Shown: positions 1 to 9,369 of the stretch, piece by piece | How the letters are laid out: each line of letters begins with the position of its first letter | Numbering within the stretch: the first letter of the stretch is position 1 | NCBI RefSeq assembly: GCF_947497695.1 | Contig: NZ_CANMHM010000013.1 | Span: forward strand, 1-64,000 | Direction of reading: 5' to 3' | Origin: an uncultured Polaribacter sp. | GTDB taxonomy: Bacteria > Bacteroidota > Bacteroidia > Flavobacteriales > Flavobacteriaceae | Length of the DNA: 64,000 nucleotides | Program-made: the position numbers and the translations under genes | Notes under the pieces: generated by a model | Database searches by the model: none | Told to the model about the DNA's origin: nothing | What the model saw: only the letters and a program-made list of their open reading frames with translations

Positions 1-84
<84 letters not shown>

Positions 85-89
85 TTAAA

Positions 90-2753
90 TTAAAATAACC
101 TTCTATCTGGTGGTTTGTTTTTGTCCCATTTTAAATCAGATAACATAGAAGATTTTACACCAATAAAGAATGTATAAGAAGAGTTTGATCCAAAAGGCAC
201 CCAATTAAAATTAAATTGCCAACTATCTAAATCTCTAGTAAAATTAAATCTAGAAAATGTAAAAGCACCTCCTTTTACATCATAACCAGAAGAATACCCC
301 ATTTGCCACTTTGGCGATAAGTCTATGTTACCACTAAACATAATACTGTGTACTCCAATACTACCAGGTTCTAAACCATTGTCTCTGTAACTTGCTGAGT
401 AAGCTAAATTTATAGTCCAAGGAATATTTGCATTGTATAGTTTTGCTTCTTTATTTTTATCTTCTTTATCTTTACTGTTTGTGTTGTTCACATTTCTAGC
501 TCCTTGTCTATTTGTTGGGTTAATATCTGCACCTATTACATCAACTCCGTTTTGTGCACCATTTCCGCTTTTGTTTTCCTCTTCCTTACCATCTTTATTT
601 AAATCGCTACTAGAAATAGAGTAATTTGCGGTTAAACTAGCGTTTGTTAATCGTAAAATATTAGGGTTAAATTCATTAATTCTAACTCCATTGCTGTTTA
701 CTTTATAAGGATCCATAGTACCATTTAAATTTACGGCTAATTTATCTTTAAACAAACGAGTTCCGGCAGAAAAACTAACAGGAGACCATCGTAAACTATC
801 TGCTGCAATATTATAAGAACTGTTAAAGTTTAAATTGTTTAAAATGGTTATTTTTTCATCTTCTTCATCACTATCAGGATCTTTAGGAGCCATTTTAGCT
901 TCTAAAACATTGTTAAGAGAAATTCCTATAGAATTGCTTATTCCAGAAGCTGGTGCTCCATAAATACCTTGATCAAAAATGGTATATTCATCTAAATCTA
1001 AAGCATCTGCACTTTTTTGAACCTGTCTGATGTGTTTTTCTTTAAAATCGGGTCTGTAAGAGTAAGAAACAGAGGGTCTTAAAGTGTGTCTAATTGTTTT
1101 TAGTCTTCCTTTCTTAAAATTAAAAGTACCATAAATATTTGTAGTTAAACTGGCTCCTGCATTATACTCTCTATAACTTTTAAAGCCTCTTAAAGTATCT
1201 GTAATAACCACATTTTCAGTGATATCATATTTTTTTTGAATATAATCAAATTGCCAAGTTTCCTCATAATTAACACTTGGTGATATTGTAAAATATTTAA
1301 ATGCTTTTATGTTTGTATTTGTACCTGTTGTATGTTGTGCTCCAGATCTTGCAGTTTCAAACATTTTTGCAGTAAAAAAATCATTATCTGTTGTATTAAT
1401 TAAATATTGGCCTTGCATGGTATAATTAAAACCCATTTTTTGGATGGGGGTTTTTTGTATTCCTCCTTTTCCTGCAAAAGGATAAATTCTATTCATGTTT
1501 ACAGTTAGCGATGGTAGAGTCATCGTAATTTGCTGTGTGTTTGTATTTTGTTGATGACCAAGATTAACATTCATATTAAACGGAGTATCAACAAAAGTTT
1601 TACTATAGTTTACAGAAGAGTTAAGTGTGTTTGTTTGTGTTTGAGAAACATTAAATTGATTTTGAGATTCTCTAAAAAATCTACTACTACCAAGATTTAC
1701 AGAAGCAGAAAAACGAGCGTTAGGGTTTGCTTTAGAGTTTTGGCTATGAGACCATCGAATATTAAAACTGTTTGATTTGCTATAATTGTCAAAACCTCTA
1801 ATTCCTCTAATATTATTTTCAAAGTTATAACTAAAGTTACCACTAAACTTATATCTTACATTGTAATTAGAAGAAATTCGAGTACCCCAACTTCCATTTG
1901 CAAAAGCATCCCCTAAAATAGTTAAATCCATGTAATCGTTTACCGCAAAATAATACCCTCCATTTTGTAAACCAATACCTCTGTCACTACTACCAGTATC
2001 AAAAGTAGGCATTAAAAAACCAGAAGTACTTGTTGTTGTAATAGGGAAATAGGCAAAAGGTAAAAATATTGGAGTTGGTATATCTGCAATATACAACAAG
2101 CTATTACCCACAATTATTTTTTTACCTGGTACCAACTTTGCTTTGTCTGTACCTATAAAATAATCTTGCTTTTCTGAAGTTGTAAAACGTATGTTTCTAA
2201 CAAATATAGTAGAGTCGTTTACACGTTTGGTTTTATTACCAAAGGTAAACATTTCACCCTGTTTTGTTTTTAAGCCATAAATTAAAGCACGCTTACTTTT
2301 AAAATTATAAACCATTGAATCTTGTTCAGATTCTTGACTACCTTGTTTAAAAACAGGTCGTTGAATATAGCCAGTACTATCTATAATTCCTTTTGCAAAA
2401 AGGGTGTTTTTTTTATAATCTACAATAATAATACCTGCTTTAAGATCAATATCTGTATAAGTAACATTTGCTTCATTATATAAGGTAACCGTTTTGTTTT
2501 TAGCATCTTGTATTGTATAATCTTTGGCAACGTGCAAGATAATATCTTCTATAACCTCTTTAGGTTTAATAGAATCTATAGTTATAGAATCTATTTTTTT
2601 GAGAGCCAAAGAATCTATTTTCTTATTAAAAAGAGAATCTTTTTTAATGTCTATAATTCCTGTTCTTTTATTACTTGTAAGGTCTTGAGAAAAGCCTATT
2701 TGAATAAAAAATATGCAACAAAATAAAAGAATGTATGATGGGTTTGTTTGCAA
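90..2753 (-). CDS. lptD: LPS-assembly protein LptD (OstA-like outer-membrane protein)
   Basis: An outer-membrane protein that inserts lipopolysaccharide or lipooligosaccharide into the outer leaflet. The 887-residue product begins with a signal peptide (hydrophobic residues about 8-20, then GFSQ). Residues about 85-210 form an OstA-like N-terminal domain that should face the periplasm. Near residues 215-240 is the LptD-typical stretch with [17 protein letters not shown], and the rest is alternating aromatic beta-barrel sequence ending in F. An insert rich in D, E, K and N (about 715-775) is probably an extracellular loop. Length and layout fit the Bacteroidota LptD family. It is divergent from the amidase gene, and a heptamer repeat lies directly after its stop. 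The function is by homology; no LptE partner is present here. Confidence 0.88.
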   Translation of the reverse strand: MQTNPSYILLFCCIFFIQIGFSQDLTSNKRTGIIDIKKDSLFNKKIDSLALKKIDSITIDSIKPKEVIEDIILHVAKDYTIQDAKNKTVTLYNEANVTYTDIDLKAGIIIVDYKKNTLFAKGIIDSTGYIQRPVFKQGSQESEQDSMVYNFKSKRALIYGLKTKQGEMFTFGNKTKRVNDSTIFVRNIRFTTSEKQDYFIGTDKAKLVPGKKIIVGNSLLYIADIPTPIFLPFAYFPITTTSTSGFLMPTFDTGSSDRGIGLQNGGYYFAVNDYMDLTILGDAFANGSWGTRISSNYNVRYKFSGNFSYNFENNIRGIRGFDNYSKSNSFNIRWSHSQNSKANPNARFSASVNLGSSRFFRESQNQFNVSQTQTNTLNSSVNYSKTFVDTPFNMNVNLGHQQNTNTQQITMTLPSLTVNMNRIYPFAGKGGIQKTPIQKMGFNYTMQGQYLINTTDNDFFTAKMFETARSGAQHTTGTNTNIKAFKYFTISPSVNYEETWQFDYIQKKYDITENVVITDTLRGFKSYREYNAGASLTTNIYGTFNFKKGRLKTIRHTLRPSVSYSYRPDFKEKHIRQVQKSADALDLDEYTIFDQGIYGAPASGISNSIGISLNNVLEAKMAPKDPDSDEEDEKITILNNLNFNSSYNIAADSLRWSPVSFSAGTRLFKDKLAVNLNGTMDPYKVNSNGVRINEFNPNILRLTNASLTANYSISSSDLNKDGKEEENKSGNGAQNGVDVIGADINPTNRQGARNVNNTNSKDKEDKNKEAKLYNANIPWTINLAYSASYRDNGLEPGSIGVHSIMFSGNIDLSPKWQMGYSSGYDVKGGAFTFSRFNFTRDLDSWQFNFNWVPFGSNSSYTFFIGVKSSMLSDLKWDKNKPPDRRLF

Positions 2754-2773
2754 CGCTTTAAATGCTATTTTTG
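2743..2773 (+). promoter_or_regulatory. Promoter for the amidase gene
   Basis: TTTG at 2743-2746, a 19-base spacer, then TATTTTTG at 2766-2773. This matches the Bacteroidota housekeeping pattern (-33 TTTG, -7 TAnnTTTG). It predicts a leader of about 65 bases before the ATG at 2846. The -33 element lies inside the first codons of lptD. Confidence 0.6.
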
Positions 2774-2781
2774 TATATTGG

Positions 2782-2813
2782 TAAAAGTATGGTTCAATAT
2801 TTGAAGCACCAAA
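2782..2813 (-). promoter_or_regulatory. Probable lptD promoter, divergent
   Basis: On the minus strand TTTG (2810-2813) is followed after 20 bases by TACTTTTA (2782-2789), one mismatch from TAnnTTTG. It would give a leader of about 20-25 bases for lptD. Its -7 element lies only 8 bases from the amidase -7 element, so polymerases on the two promoters may compete. Confidence 0.45.
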
Positions 2814-2845
2814 TTAACGAAGCCAAAATTAGTTAAATTTTATTA

Positions 2846-3937
2846 ATGAGATTTATAGAAAACAACAAAATTAATACGAAAGCAAAAATAATTTTTATTT
2901 TGCTATTTTTAGGGGCATTTTTGATGAACTCATCAGCAATGTTTGGTCAAAGAAAATATGTAATCGTTATTGATGCAGGACATGGAGGAAAAGACCCTGG
3001 TAACCTAGGAAATGGTTATAGAGAAAAGAACATAGTTTTAAAGGTAGCACTATCTACAGGAAAAAAATTATCAGAAAATAAAGATATAGAAGTTATTTAC
3101 ACTAGAAAGAGTGATGTTTTTATTGATTTATGGAAAAGAGGAGATATAGCAAATCATGCAAAAGCAGATTTATTTGTATCTATACATTGTGATTCTCATA
3201 CATCAAACGCTTATGGAGCAGGTACTTTTGTTTTAGGATTAAGAGGAAATAAAAAGAACTTAGAAATTGCTAAAAGAGAAAATGCATCTATACTTTTAGA
3301 AGAAAATTACGAAGAAAAATATGAGGGTTTTGACCCTAATTCAGTAGAATCAGTCATTGGTTTATCACTTTTACAGGAAGAAAATTTAGATAAGAGTTTA
3401 GCCATGGCAAGCTTAATGCAAAATAATTTTACTTTGAAATTAAAAAGACATGACAGAAAAGTAAAACAAGATAACTTTCAGGTTTTAAGAGAAACCATTA
3501 TGCCAAGTGTTTTAGTAGAATTAGGTTTTTTAACCAATAAAAACGAAGGTAAGTATTTAAATTCTTCAAAAGGCCAAGAGCAAATGGGAAATGCTATTTC
3601 AGATGCTATATTAAAATATGTACACAACTTAAAGTTAAATACAGTTGTTAATACAGAACAAGAAACTGAAACTACAAATTTTATTGAATATAAAGTACAA
3701 ATTGCATCAGGTAGAAAAAAAATAGCAACCAAATCTTACAATTTTAAAAAGTTAAAAGGTGTTCAAAGGGTAAAAATTAGTAAGTATTATAAATATTATT
3801 ATGGTACTACATCAAATTATCAATCTGCAGTAAAATCATTAAAAAAAGCAAAGTCTAAAGGCTATACTTCTGCTTTTATAGTGGCTTTTAACAATGGAGA
3901 AAAAATATCTGTTAAAGATGCTGCTAAAATGCAGTAG
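2846..3937 (+). CDS. N-acetylmuramoyl-L-alanine amidase (Amidase_3) with SPOR-like C-terminus
   Basis: Cleaves the amide bond between muramic acid and the stem peptide of peptidoglycan, in the periplasm. The 363-residue product starts with a hydrophobic export signal (about 15-34). The Amidase_3 domain spans about 37-255 and shows the zinc ligands in order: the DAGHGG histidine, the glutamate of YREKNI, and the histidine of SIHCDSH, followed by the C-terminal VELGFLTN glutamate. Residues about 280-363 form a small lysine-rich domain (IEYKVQIASG...) resembling SPOR, which binds denuded glycan at septa. Such amidases separate daughter cells. It is followed by the mlaD-like gene after 53 bases and probably shares its transcript. 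Confidence 0.9.
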   Translation: MRFIENNKINTKAKIIFILLFLGAFLMNSSAMFGQRKYVIVIDAGHGGKDPGNLGNGYREKNIVLKVALSTGKKLSENKDIEVIYTRKSDVFIDLWKRGDIANHAKADLFVSIHCDSHTSNAYGAGTFVLGLRGNKKNLEIAKRENASILLEENYEEKYEGFDPNSVESVIGLSLLQEENLDKSLAMASLMQNNFTLKLKRHDRKVKQDNFQVLRETIMPSVLVELGFLTNKNEGKYLNSSKGQEQMGNAISDAILKYVHNLKLNTVVNTEQETETTNFIEYKVQIASGRKKIATKSYNFKKLKGVQRVKISKYYKYYYGTTSNYQSAVKSLKKAKSKGYTSAFIVAFNNGEKISVKDAAKMQ

Positions 3938-3990
3938 TTTTCTAGCAATCAACCAAAAAATAATAGTAATTTTGTTATAAAAATTAGTGT

Positions 3991-4962
3991 ATGTCTAAAG
4001 AGTTAAAAATAGGAATTGTTGCTGTTATTGTAATTGCCGGTTTTATATGGGGTTATAATTTTTTGAAAGGGCAAAATTTATTCAATACAGATACTCGTTA
4101 TTTTAATGTAGAGTATCCAAATATATCAGGACTTACAAAGTCTAGTTTTGTTACAATTAATGGTTTAAAAGTAGGTACAATTGATAAAATTGAATTCAAC
4201 CCTAATCCAGAAAAAAAAGGACAGTTAGTTGTTCGTTTTTCAGTTAAAAAAGATTTTAATTTTTCTAAAGAGAGTGTTGTTAAAATATACTCACCAAGCC
4301 CATTAAGTCCATCAAACTTAGCAATTGTTCCTCATTATGAAGGAGAAAATGCTAAATCAGAAGATTATTTAAAAGGAGAAATAGAATCTAGTTTATTTAC
4401 TTCATTAGGAGAGCGTTTAGATCCACTACAAGCAAAATTAGAGCATGTTATTATTAGTGCAGATTCTCTGTTTAAAAATGTAAACAATGTTTTAGATTTA
4501 AATACTCAAAACAGCCTCAAAGTTTCCGTTAAAAACTTAGAAACAACTTTAACAGAAGTTAAAAAAACAATGTTAGCAGTTAATGGTGTTATAGATAAAA
4601 CAACTACAGATTTAACTGAAAGTGTAAAAAATACAAAAGCAATTACAGAAAATTTTTCAAAAATTTCAGATACTATTGTAAATGCAAATATTGGAGGTAT
4701 TTTAAAAAAAGCAGAAGTAACGTTGAACTCTGCTAACTTAATGTTATCAGGTATCAATAAAGGAAAAGGCACTTTAGGTAAATTAGTTACCGATGAAGAC
4801 TTGTACAATAACATCACATCAATGTCTAAAGAATTAGAGGATTTATTAAGAGAAATGAAATTAAATCCTAAAAGATTTGTACATTTCTCATTATTTGGTA
4901 AAAAAGCAAAACCTTATGCGCCAAATAAAGACGTGAAATTAAAACAAGAAGTTACTAAATAA
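3991..4962 (+). CDS. MlaD/MCE-family lipid-transport protein
   Basis: A substrate-binding component of the MCE type that moves lipids across the periplasm. The 323-residue protein has one N-terminal membrane helix (about 5-25), a single MCE domain at about 37-115 (YFNVEYPNISGL...VTINGLKVGTID), and a long helical tail (about 130-290) rich in T, V, K and N that probably makes the coiled channel. The C-terminus is basic. An ABC permease and ATPase would be needed for a full Mla system and are not seen here. Its place between a cell-wall amidase and Fe-S genes resembles other flavobacterial genomes as I remember them. Confidence 0.85.
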   Translation: MSKELKIGIVAVIVIAGFIWGYNFLKGQNLFNTDTRYFNVEYPNISGLTKSSFVTINGLKVGTIDKIEFNPNPEKKGQLVVRFSVKKDFNFSKESVVKIYSPSPLSPSNLAIVPHYEGENAKSEDYLKGEIESSLFTSLGERLDPLQAKLEHVIISADSLFKNVNNVLDLNTQNSLKVSVKNLETTLTEVKKTMLAVNGVIDKTTTDLTESVKNTKAITENFSKISDTIVNANIGGILKKAEVTLNSANLMLSGINKGKGTLGKLVTDEDLYNNITSMSKELEDLLREMKLNPKRFVHFSLFGKKAKPYAPNKDVKLKQEVTK

Positions 4963-4983
4963 TTTTAAATACTTTTAATTGAT

Positions 4984-6300
4984 ATGCAGTATATACCTAA
5001 TATAATTTTTGCTTTAGCTTTAGCACTAGGATTTGGTTTTTTTGCGATGAACATTCGCAAGTTAAGCAGAAACATAAAATTAGGAAAAGATGTAAATAGA
5101 AAAGATAGAAAACCAGAACGATTAAAAAATATGCTTATGATTGCTCTAGGGCAATCTAAAATGGTAAAAAGACCCTTTTCTGGTTTTTTACACGTTATTG
5201 TTTATGTTGGTTTTATCATAATCAATATAGAAGTATTAGAAATTATTATTGATGGTTTATTAGGTACTCACAGAGTTTTTCAAAATATTATTGGAACAGG
5301 TTTGTATGCTTTTTTAATTGGTACATTCGAAATTTTAGCGGTTTTGGTTTTGATTGCTGTAATACTTTTTTGGACAAGAAGAAATGTTGTAAACATCAAA
5401 CGTTTTTTGAGCAAAGAAATGAAAGGTTGGCCAAAAAAAGATGGAAACTATATTTTGTATTTCGAGGTTGTATTAATGTCTCTTTTTCTGTTGATGAACG
5501 CTACAGATATCCCTTTTCAGCAAGCAGGAATAGGAAACCCAATAAGTCAGTTTATAGCTCCGTTCTTTAAAGGTTTTACTCCAGAAACGGTTTATATTAT
5601 AGAAAGAAGTGCTTGGTGGATTCATATTTTAGGAATTTTAACTTTCTTAAATTACCTATATTATTCAAAGCATTTACACATATTATTAGCCTTTCCAAAT
5701 ACGTATTTTGCAAATTTAAATCCTTTAGGGCAACTTACAAATTTAGAGTCTGTAACCAATGAAGTAAAAATAATGATGGATCCAGATGCAGATCCTTATG
5801 CTGCACCAGCAGAAGGAGTAGAAGAAACCATTCCAGAAAAATTTGGTGCATCTGATGTTGCAGATTTAAATTGGGTTCAATTATTAAACGCTTATACTTG
5901 TACAGAATGTGGAAGATGTACTTCTGCCTGTCCTGCTAATTTAACAGGTAAAGAGTTATCCCCAAGAAAAATAATGATGGATACCAGAGATCGTTTAGAA
6001 GAAGTGGGTAGAAATATTGATGCTAATAAAGGCACTTTTGTTGATGATGGAAAACAATTACTAAACGATTATATTAAGCCAGAAGAATTATGGGCTTGTA
6101 CAAGTTGTAATGCTTGTGTAGAAGAATGTCCTGTAAATATTGATCCATTATCTATTATTATGGACATGAGAAGGTATTTAGTAATGGAAGAAAGTGCAGC
6201 ACCACAAGAATTAAATATGATGATGACAAACATTGAAAACAATGGTGCTCCTTGGCAATACAATCAACAAGATAGATTGAATTGGGCAAATGAAGAGTAA
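4984..6300 (+). CDS. Membrane-anchored (Fe-S)-binding protein, HdrC/LutB-like
   Basis: An electron-transfer subunit. The N-terminal half of the 438-residue protein has about five membrane helices (roughly 5-25, 60-85, 100-130, 155-175, 215-235) resembling the gamma subunit of nitrate reductase. The C-terminal half carries two 4Fe-4S motifs, CTECGRCTSACP near residue 310 and CTSCNACVEECP near 375. It probably passes electrons between the quinone pool and a soluble partner, most likely the CCG-domain protein encoded next at 6458. Some histidines in the membrane part could bind haem, but I cannot assign them. The oxidised substrate is unknown; lactate/glycolate utilisation and heterodisulfide-reductase-like systems share this layout. 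Confidence 0.82.
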   Translation: MQYIPNIIFALALALGFGFFAMNIRKLSRNIKLGKDVNRKDRKPERLKNMLMIALGQSKMVKRPFSGFLHVIVYVGFIIINIEVLEIIIDGLLGTHRVFQNIIGTGLYAFLIGTFEILAVLVLIAVILFWTRRNVVNIKRFLSKEMKGWPKKDGNYILYFEVVLMSLFLLMNATDIPFQQAGIGNPISQFIAPFFKGFTPETVYIIERSAWWIHILGILTFLNYLYYSKHLHILLAFPNTYFANLNPLGQLTNLESVTNEVKIMMDPDADPYAAPAEGVEETIPEKFGASDVADLNWVQLLNAYTCTECGRCTSACPANLTGKELSPRKIMMDTRDRLEEVGRNIDANKGTFVDDGKQLLNDYIKPEELWACTSCNACVEECPVNIDPLSIIMDMRRYLVMEESAAPQELNMMMTNIENNGAPWQYNQQDRLNWANEE

Positions 6301-6318
6301 CAATAGTTAGCAGTTTTT

Positions 6319-6357
6319 AGTCTCAGTAAGCAGTCTCAGTAAACAGTTGCAGTAAAC
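6319..6357. repeat. Three 13-bp tandem copies in the Fe-S gene spacer
   Basis: Units at 6319-6331, 6332-6344 and 6345-6357 read AGTCTCAGTAAGC, AGTCTCAGTAAAC and AGTTGCAGTAAAC. They are non-coding and separate two genes whose products should work together. Confidence 0.8.
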
Positions 6358-6418
6358 AGTCATTGTTATTTCGATCGATTTTTTTTTAAAAATTTTGTAT
6401 CGAGAAGCTTTTAACAAT

Positions 6419-6458
6419 TAAACGAATAAACAGTTAAACGATTAAACATCTAAACAAA
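6419..6458. repeat. Five octamers TAAACNNN leading into a start codon
   Basis: TAAAC recurs every 8 bases at 6419, 6427, 6435, 6443 and 6451, and the last unit runs into the ATG at 6458. The A-rich array occupies the place of the ribosome-binding region, where Bacteroidota usually have A-rich leaders in place of a Shine-Dalgarno site. Confidence 0.75.
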
Positions 6459-7240
6459 TGAACGTACCAACAATGGCAGATATGATGGCACAAGGAAAAC
6501 AACCAGAAGTGTTGTTTTGGGTTGGTGCAGCAGGAAGTTATGATGATAGAGCTAAAAAAATATCTAGAGCATTTGTAAAAATATTACATCAAGCAAAAGT
6601 TAATTTTGCAGTTTTAGGTACAGAAGAATCCTCTACAGGAGATGCCGCAAAAAGAGCTGGAAATGAGTTTTTGTTTCAAATGCAAGCAATGATGAATATT
6701 GAGGTTCTAAATGGATATGAAGTAAAAAAAATTGTGACTTGTGATCCTCATTCATTCAATACTCTAAAAAATGAATATCCATCTTTAGGTGGAAAATATG
6801 AAGTTTTTCATCATACACAATTTATTCAGAATTTAATATCAGAAGGACGTTTAAATATTGATGATACTAGTGTTTTAAAAGGTAAAAGAGTTACGTTTCA
6901 CGATCCATGTTATTTAGGGCGTGCCAATAAGGTGTATGAATCTCCAAGAGACTTAATAAAAAGATTAGGTGTTAATTTAACAGAAATGAAACGTAATAAA
7001 GCAACAGCTTTATGTTGTGGAGCTGGAGGTGCACAAATGTTTAAAGATGCTGAAAAAGGAGATAAAGAAATTAATGTTTTAAGAACAGAAGAAGCTTTAG
7101 AAACCAAACCACAAATTATTGCTACTGGTTGCCCTTATTGCAATACAATGATGACTGATGGTATAAAATTTAAAGAAAAAGAAGCAGAAGTTGTGGTAAA
7201 AGATATTGCAGAATTAATAGCAGAAGCTAATAACTTATAA
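6458..7240 (+). CDS. CCG-domain (Fe-S) protein, HdrB/LutA-like
   Basis: Soluble partner of the preceding membrane Fe-S protein. The 260-residue sequence has a degenerate first CCG-type half (FWVGAAGSYDDR... and CDPHSFNTL) and an intact second half with HDPCYLGR, CCGAGGAQMF and a GCPYCNTM motif. In HdrB and LutA, CCG motifs bind an unusual iron-sulfur cluster or mediate redox chemistry. The first half lacks the paired cysteines, as is common in this subfamily. The 157-base spacer from its partner holds short repeats but no terminator, so co-transcription is still plausible. The SPOR-like gene follows after 9 bases. Substrate unknown. Confidence 0.82.
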   Translation: MNVPTMADMMAQGKQPEVLFWVGAAGSYDDRAKKISRAFVKILHQAKVNFAVLGTEESSTGDAAKRAGNEFLFQMQAMMNIEVLNGYEVKKIVTCDPHSFNTLKNEYPSLGGKYEVFHHTQFIQNLISEGRLNIDDTSVLKGKRVTFHDPCYLGRANKVYESPRDLIKRLGVNLTEMKRNKATALCCGAGGAQMFKDAEKGDKEINVLRTEEALETKPQIIATGCPYCNTMMTDGIKFKEKEAEVVVKDIAELIAEANNL

Positions 7241-7249
7241 AATTAGAGT

Positions 7250-7837
7250 ATGTCAATAATTAAAGAAGAAGACTTATTAAAATTATATAAAGAAGTAGAT
7301 AAGTTAAAAATAGACAATAGAAATTTACAAAAAGGTTTTGTAAACTTAAAGTTGAAGTCTAACAAAATAATAAACGATAAAAAGAGAAACACCAATATTT
7401 TTATTGTATTGCTAATTTTATTTATACTTTCTTTAATTTTTCTATTCTGTAGTTACTCAAACTCTAAATTAGCAGCTAAAGAGGCAGCACAAAAAGAACT
7501 TGTTTTGTTAGATAGTATTCAGAAAATTACAACTACGCTTCCATTTAAAAATAATGCAGATGTTGTGTATTCTATACAATTAGGTGTTTTTAAAAATTTT
7601 GATATCGATTTTGATAATAATGAAAACACAAATTTTAAAGAAGTAATTACAGAAAACGGAAATGCGTATTTAATTGGTAATTTTTCTACCTACACAAAAG
7701 CGACCACTTTTAAAGAAGAAATTAAAAAATTAGGATTGAAAGATGTTTTTTTAGTGCCATACAATAAAAATAAAGAAAGAATAGATATTAAAGAAGCTTT
7801 AGTGTTAAGTAAAGAAGAAGAATTTATTATAGATTAA
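7250..7837 (+). CDS. Single-pass membrane protein with SPOR-like periplasmic domain
   Basis: Not assigned to a named gene. The 195-residue protein has a charged, probably coiled N-terminal region in the cytoplasm (1-45), one membrane helix (about 49-68), and a periplasmic domain (about 103-170) beginning YSIQLGVFKNF and containing GNFSTYTKATTFKEEIKKLG, the layout of SPOR domains that bind peptidoglycan without stem peptides. It sits 9 bases after the CCG protein gene and 9 bases before menA, so it is probably carried in an operon whose other members are metabolic. A role at the division septum is inferred from the domain type only. Confidence 0.6.
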   Translation: MSIIKEEDLLKLYKEVDKLKIDNRNLQKGFVNLKLKSNKIINDKKRNTNIFIVLLILFILSLIFLFCSYSNSKLAAKEAAQKELVLLDSIQKITTTLPFKNNADVVYSIQLGVFKNFDIDFDNNENTNFKEVITENGNAYLIGNFSTYTKATTFKEEIKKLGLKDVFLVPYNKNKERIDIKEALVLSKEEEFIID

Positions 7838-7846
7838 TAACATTTT

Positions 7847-8761
7847 ATGCTTAAAAACTACATAAAAGCAGCTCGTTTAAGAACGCTTCCTTTGTCTATT
7901 TCTGGAATTATTGTTGGGTCAATTTTAGGAAATAATGCTATTTTAAATAATCAACTTACAGTTTTACAATCGCCAATTTTCTGGTTGGCAATTTTAACAA
8001 CCATCGGTTTTCAAGTAGTATCAAACTTTGCAAACGATTATGGAGATGGCTTAAAAGGTTCTGACAAAAACAGAACAGGAGAAGCAAGAATGGTGGCTTC
8101 AGGAGCTATTACTCCTAAACAAATGAAATTGGCAATGATTATTACTGCAATCATTACTTTAATAATAGCTTTGTTACTTATTTATGTTTCATTTGGACAA
8201 GAAAATTTTGGTTATTCAATCTTATTTTTTGCATTAGGAATTGCATCCATAGCAGCTGCCATAAAATACACAGTTGGTAATTCTGCTTATGGTTATAGTG
8301 GTTTTGGTGATGTTTTTGTATTTGTTTTCTTCGGATTGCTAAGCGTTGTTGGTAGTTACTTTTTGTATACCAAACAGATTAATTATACTGTTTTTTTACC
8401 TGCAATTTCTATAGGTTTGTTAAGTACAGCCGTTTTAAATTTAAATAATTTAAGAGATCAAGAAGAAGATAAAAAGAACCATAAAAATACTTTGGTTGTA
8501 AAATTAGGAAATAGTAACTCAAAAAAATACCACTTTTTTCTAATATTCGCAGCTTTGATTTCTGCATTAATTTATACTTTTTTAGACTATAAAACCATTT
8601 ATCAACTTGTTTTTTTAGTTGCTTTTGTTCCGTTGATAAAAAATGTAAAAACAGTTGCTCAAAATAAAATTCCTGCAGAACTAGATAGTGAACTCAAAAA
8701 AGTAGCATTAAGCACCTTTTTATTCGCCATTCTTTTTGGAATAGGACACGTTTTAATTTAG
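7847..8761 (+). CDS. menA: 1,4-dihydroxy-2-naphthoate polyprenyltransferase (MenA)
   Basis: Attaches the polyprenyl chain to 1,4-dihydroxy-2-naphthoate in the inner membrane, giving demethylmenaquinone. The 304-residue protein has eight or nine hydrophobic helices and the UbiA-family aspartate motifs: NDYGDGLKGSD near residue 64 and NNLRDQEEDKKN near 200. The opening KAARLRTLPLSISGIIVGS is typical of MenA. menC and menE lie just downstream, which supports the menaquinone role over other UbiA enzymes. The last step by MenG is not in this window. Confidence 0.93.
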   Translation: MLKNYIKAARLRTLPLSISGIIVGSILGNNAILNNQLTVLQSPIFWLAILTTIGFQVVSNFANDYGDGLKGSDKNRTGEARMVASGAITPKQMKLAMIITAIITLIIALLLIYVSFGQENFGYSILFFALGIASIAAAIKYTVGNSAYGYSGFGDVFVFVFFGLLSVVGSYFLYTKQINYTVFLPAISIGLLSTAVLNLNNLRDQEEDKKNHKNTLVVKLGNSNSKKYHFFLIFAALISALIYTFLDYKTIYQLVFLVAFVPLIKNVKTVAQNKIPAELDSELKKVALSTFLFAILFGIGHVLI

Positions 8762-8772
8762 AAATAGCATTT

Positions 8773-9285
8773 ATGAAAACAATAAAAATAATTTTAGGGA
8801 TCATTACAACTGTTGTATTGTTATTTCTCTTAACTGGTTTGTTTGTAAAAGAAACAACTTATACTGCTAAGGTTTCTGTAAACAAACCAATTGAAGAAGT
8901 TTTTAAAACTTTTAATGATAGCGAAAATATAAAAAATTGGATTCCTGAAGTACAATCTTTAGAGGTTGTAAAAGAAAATCCAGGGAAAATAGGAAGTGAG
9001 TATAAGATTGTGATTTTAAATCAAGGTCAAGAAATTACCATGCTTCAAAGAGTATTGGCTTATATTGAAAACGAAAAAGTAACCTTGTTTTTTAATGCAC
9101 AAGGCATGTTAAAAAGAGATGATTATATCTTTACAGAAAAAGATGGTGTTACAAACATTACTTTAAACGCAAGTTGCCAAAGTGAAACCTATTTAATGGC
9201 TTGTGTGTTTCCATTTTTTAAAGGAACTTTTCTAAAACAAGATCAAGGTTATTTAAATAATTTTAAAGTTTTTCTTGAAAAGTAA
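8773..9285 (+). CDS. SRPBCC-fold (polyketide cyclase/START-like) protein
   Basis: A 170-residue protein with one N-terminal membrane or signal segment (about 5-22), followed by a SRPBCC domain: VNKPIEEVFKTFNDSENIKNWIP is the usual opening, and the domain ends in a long C-terminal helix. The family binds hydrophobic ligands in a deep pocket; the ligand here cannot be read. It lies 11 bases after menA and before menC, so it may be co-expressed with quinone synthesis, but there is no direct evidence that it takes part. Confidence 0.7.
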   Translation: MKTIKIILGIITTVVLLFLLTGLFVKETTYTAKVSVNKPIEEVFKTFNDSENIKNWIPEVQSLEVVKENPGKIGSEYKIVILNQGQEITMLQRVLAYIENEKVTLFFNAQGMLKRDDYIFTEKDGVTNITLNASCQSETYLMACVFPFFKGTFLKQDQGYLNNFKVFLEK

Positions 9286-9369
9286 GAGTTAAAAAAGGAG
9301 TTGAGTGACAAGAGAAAAGAAAAAAACTATGTTTTCAATGTTTTTATGTAGTAAAAAAACAACAACGAT

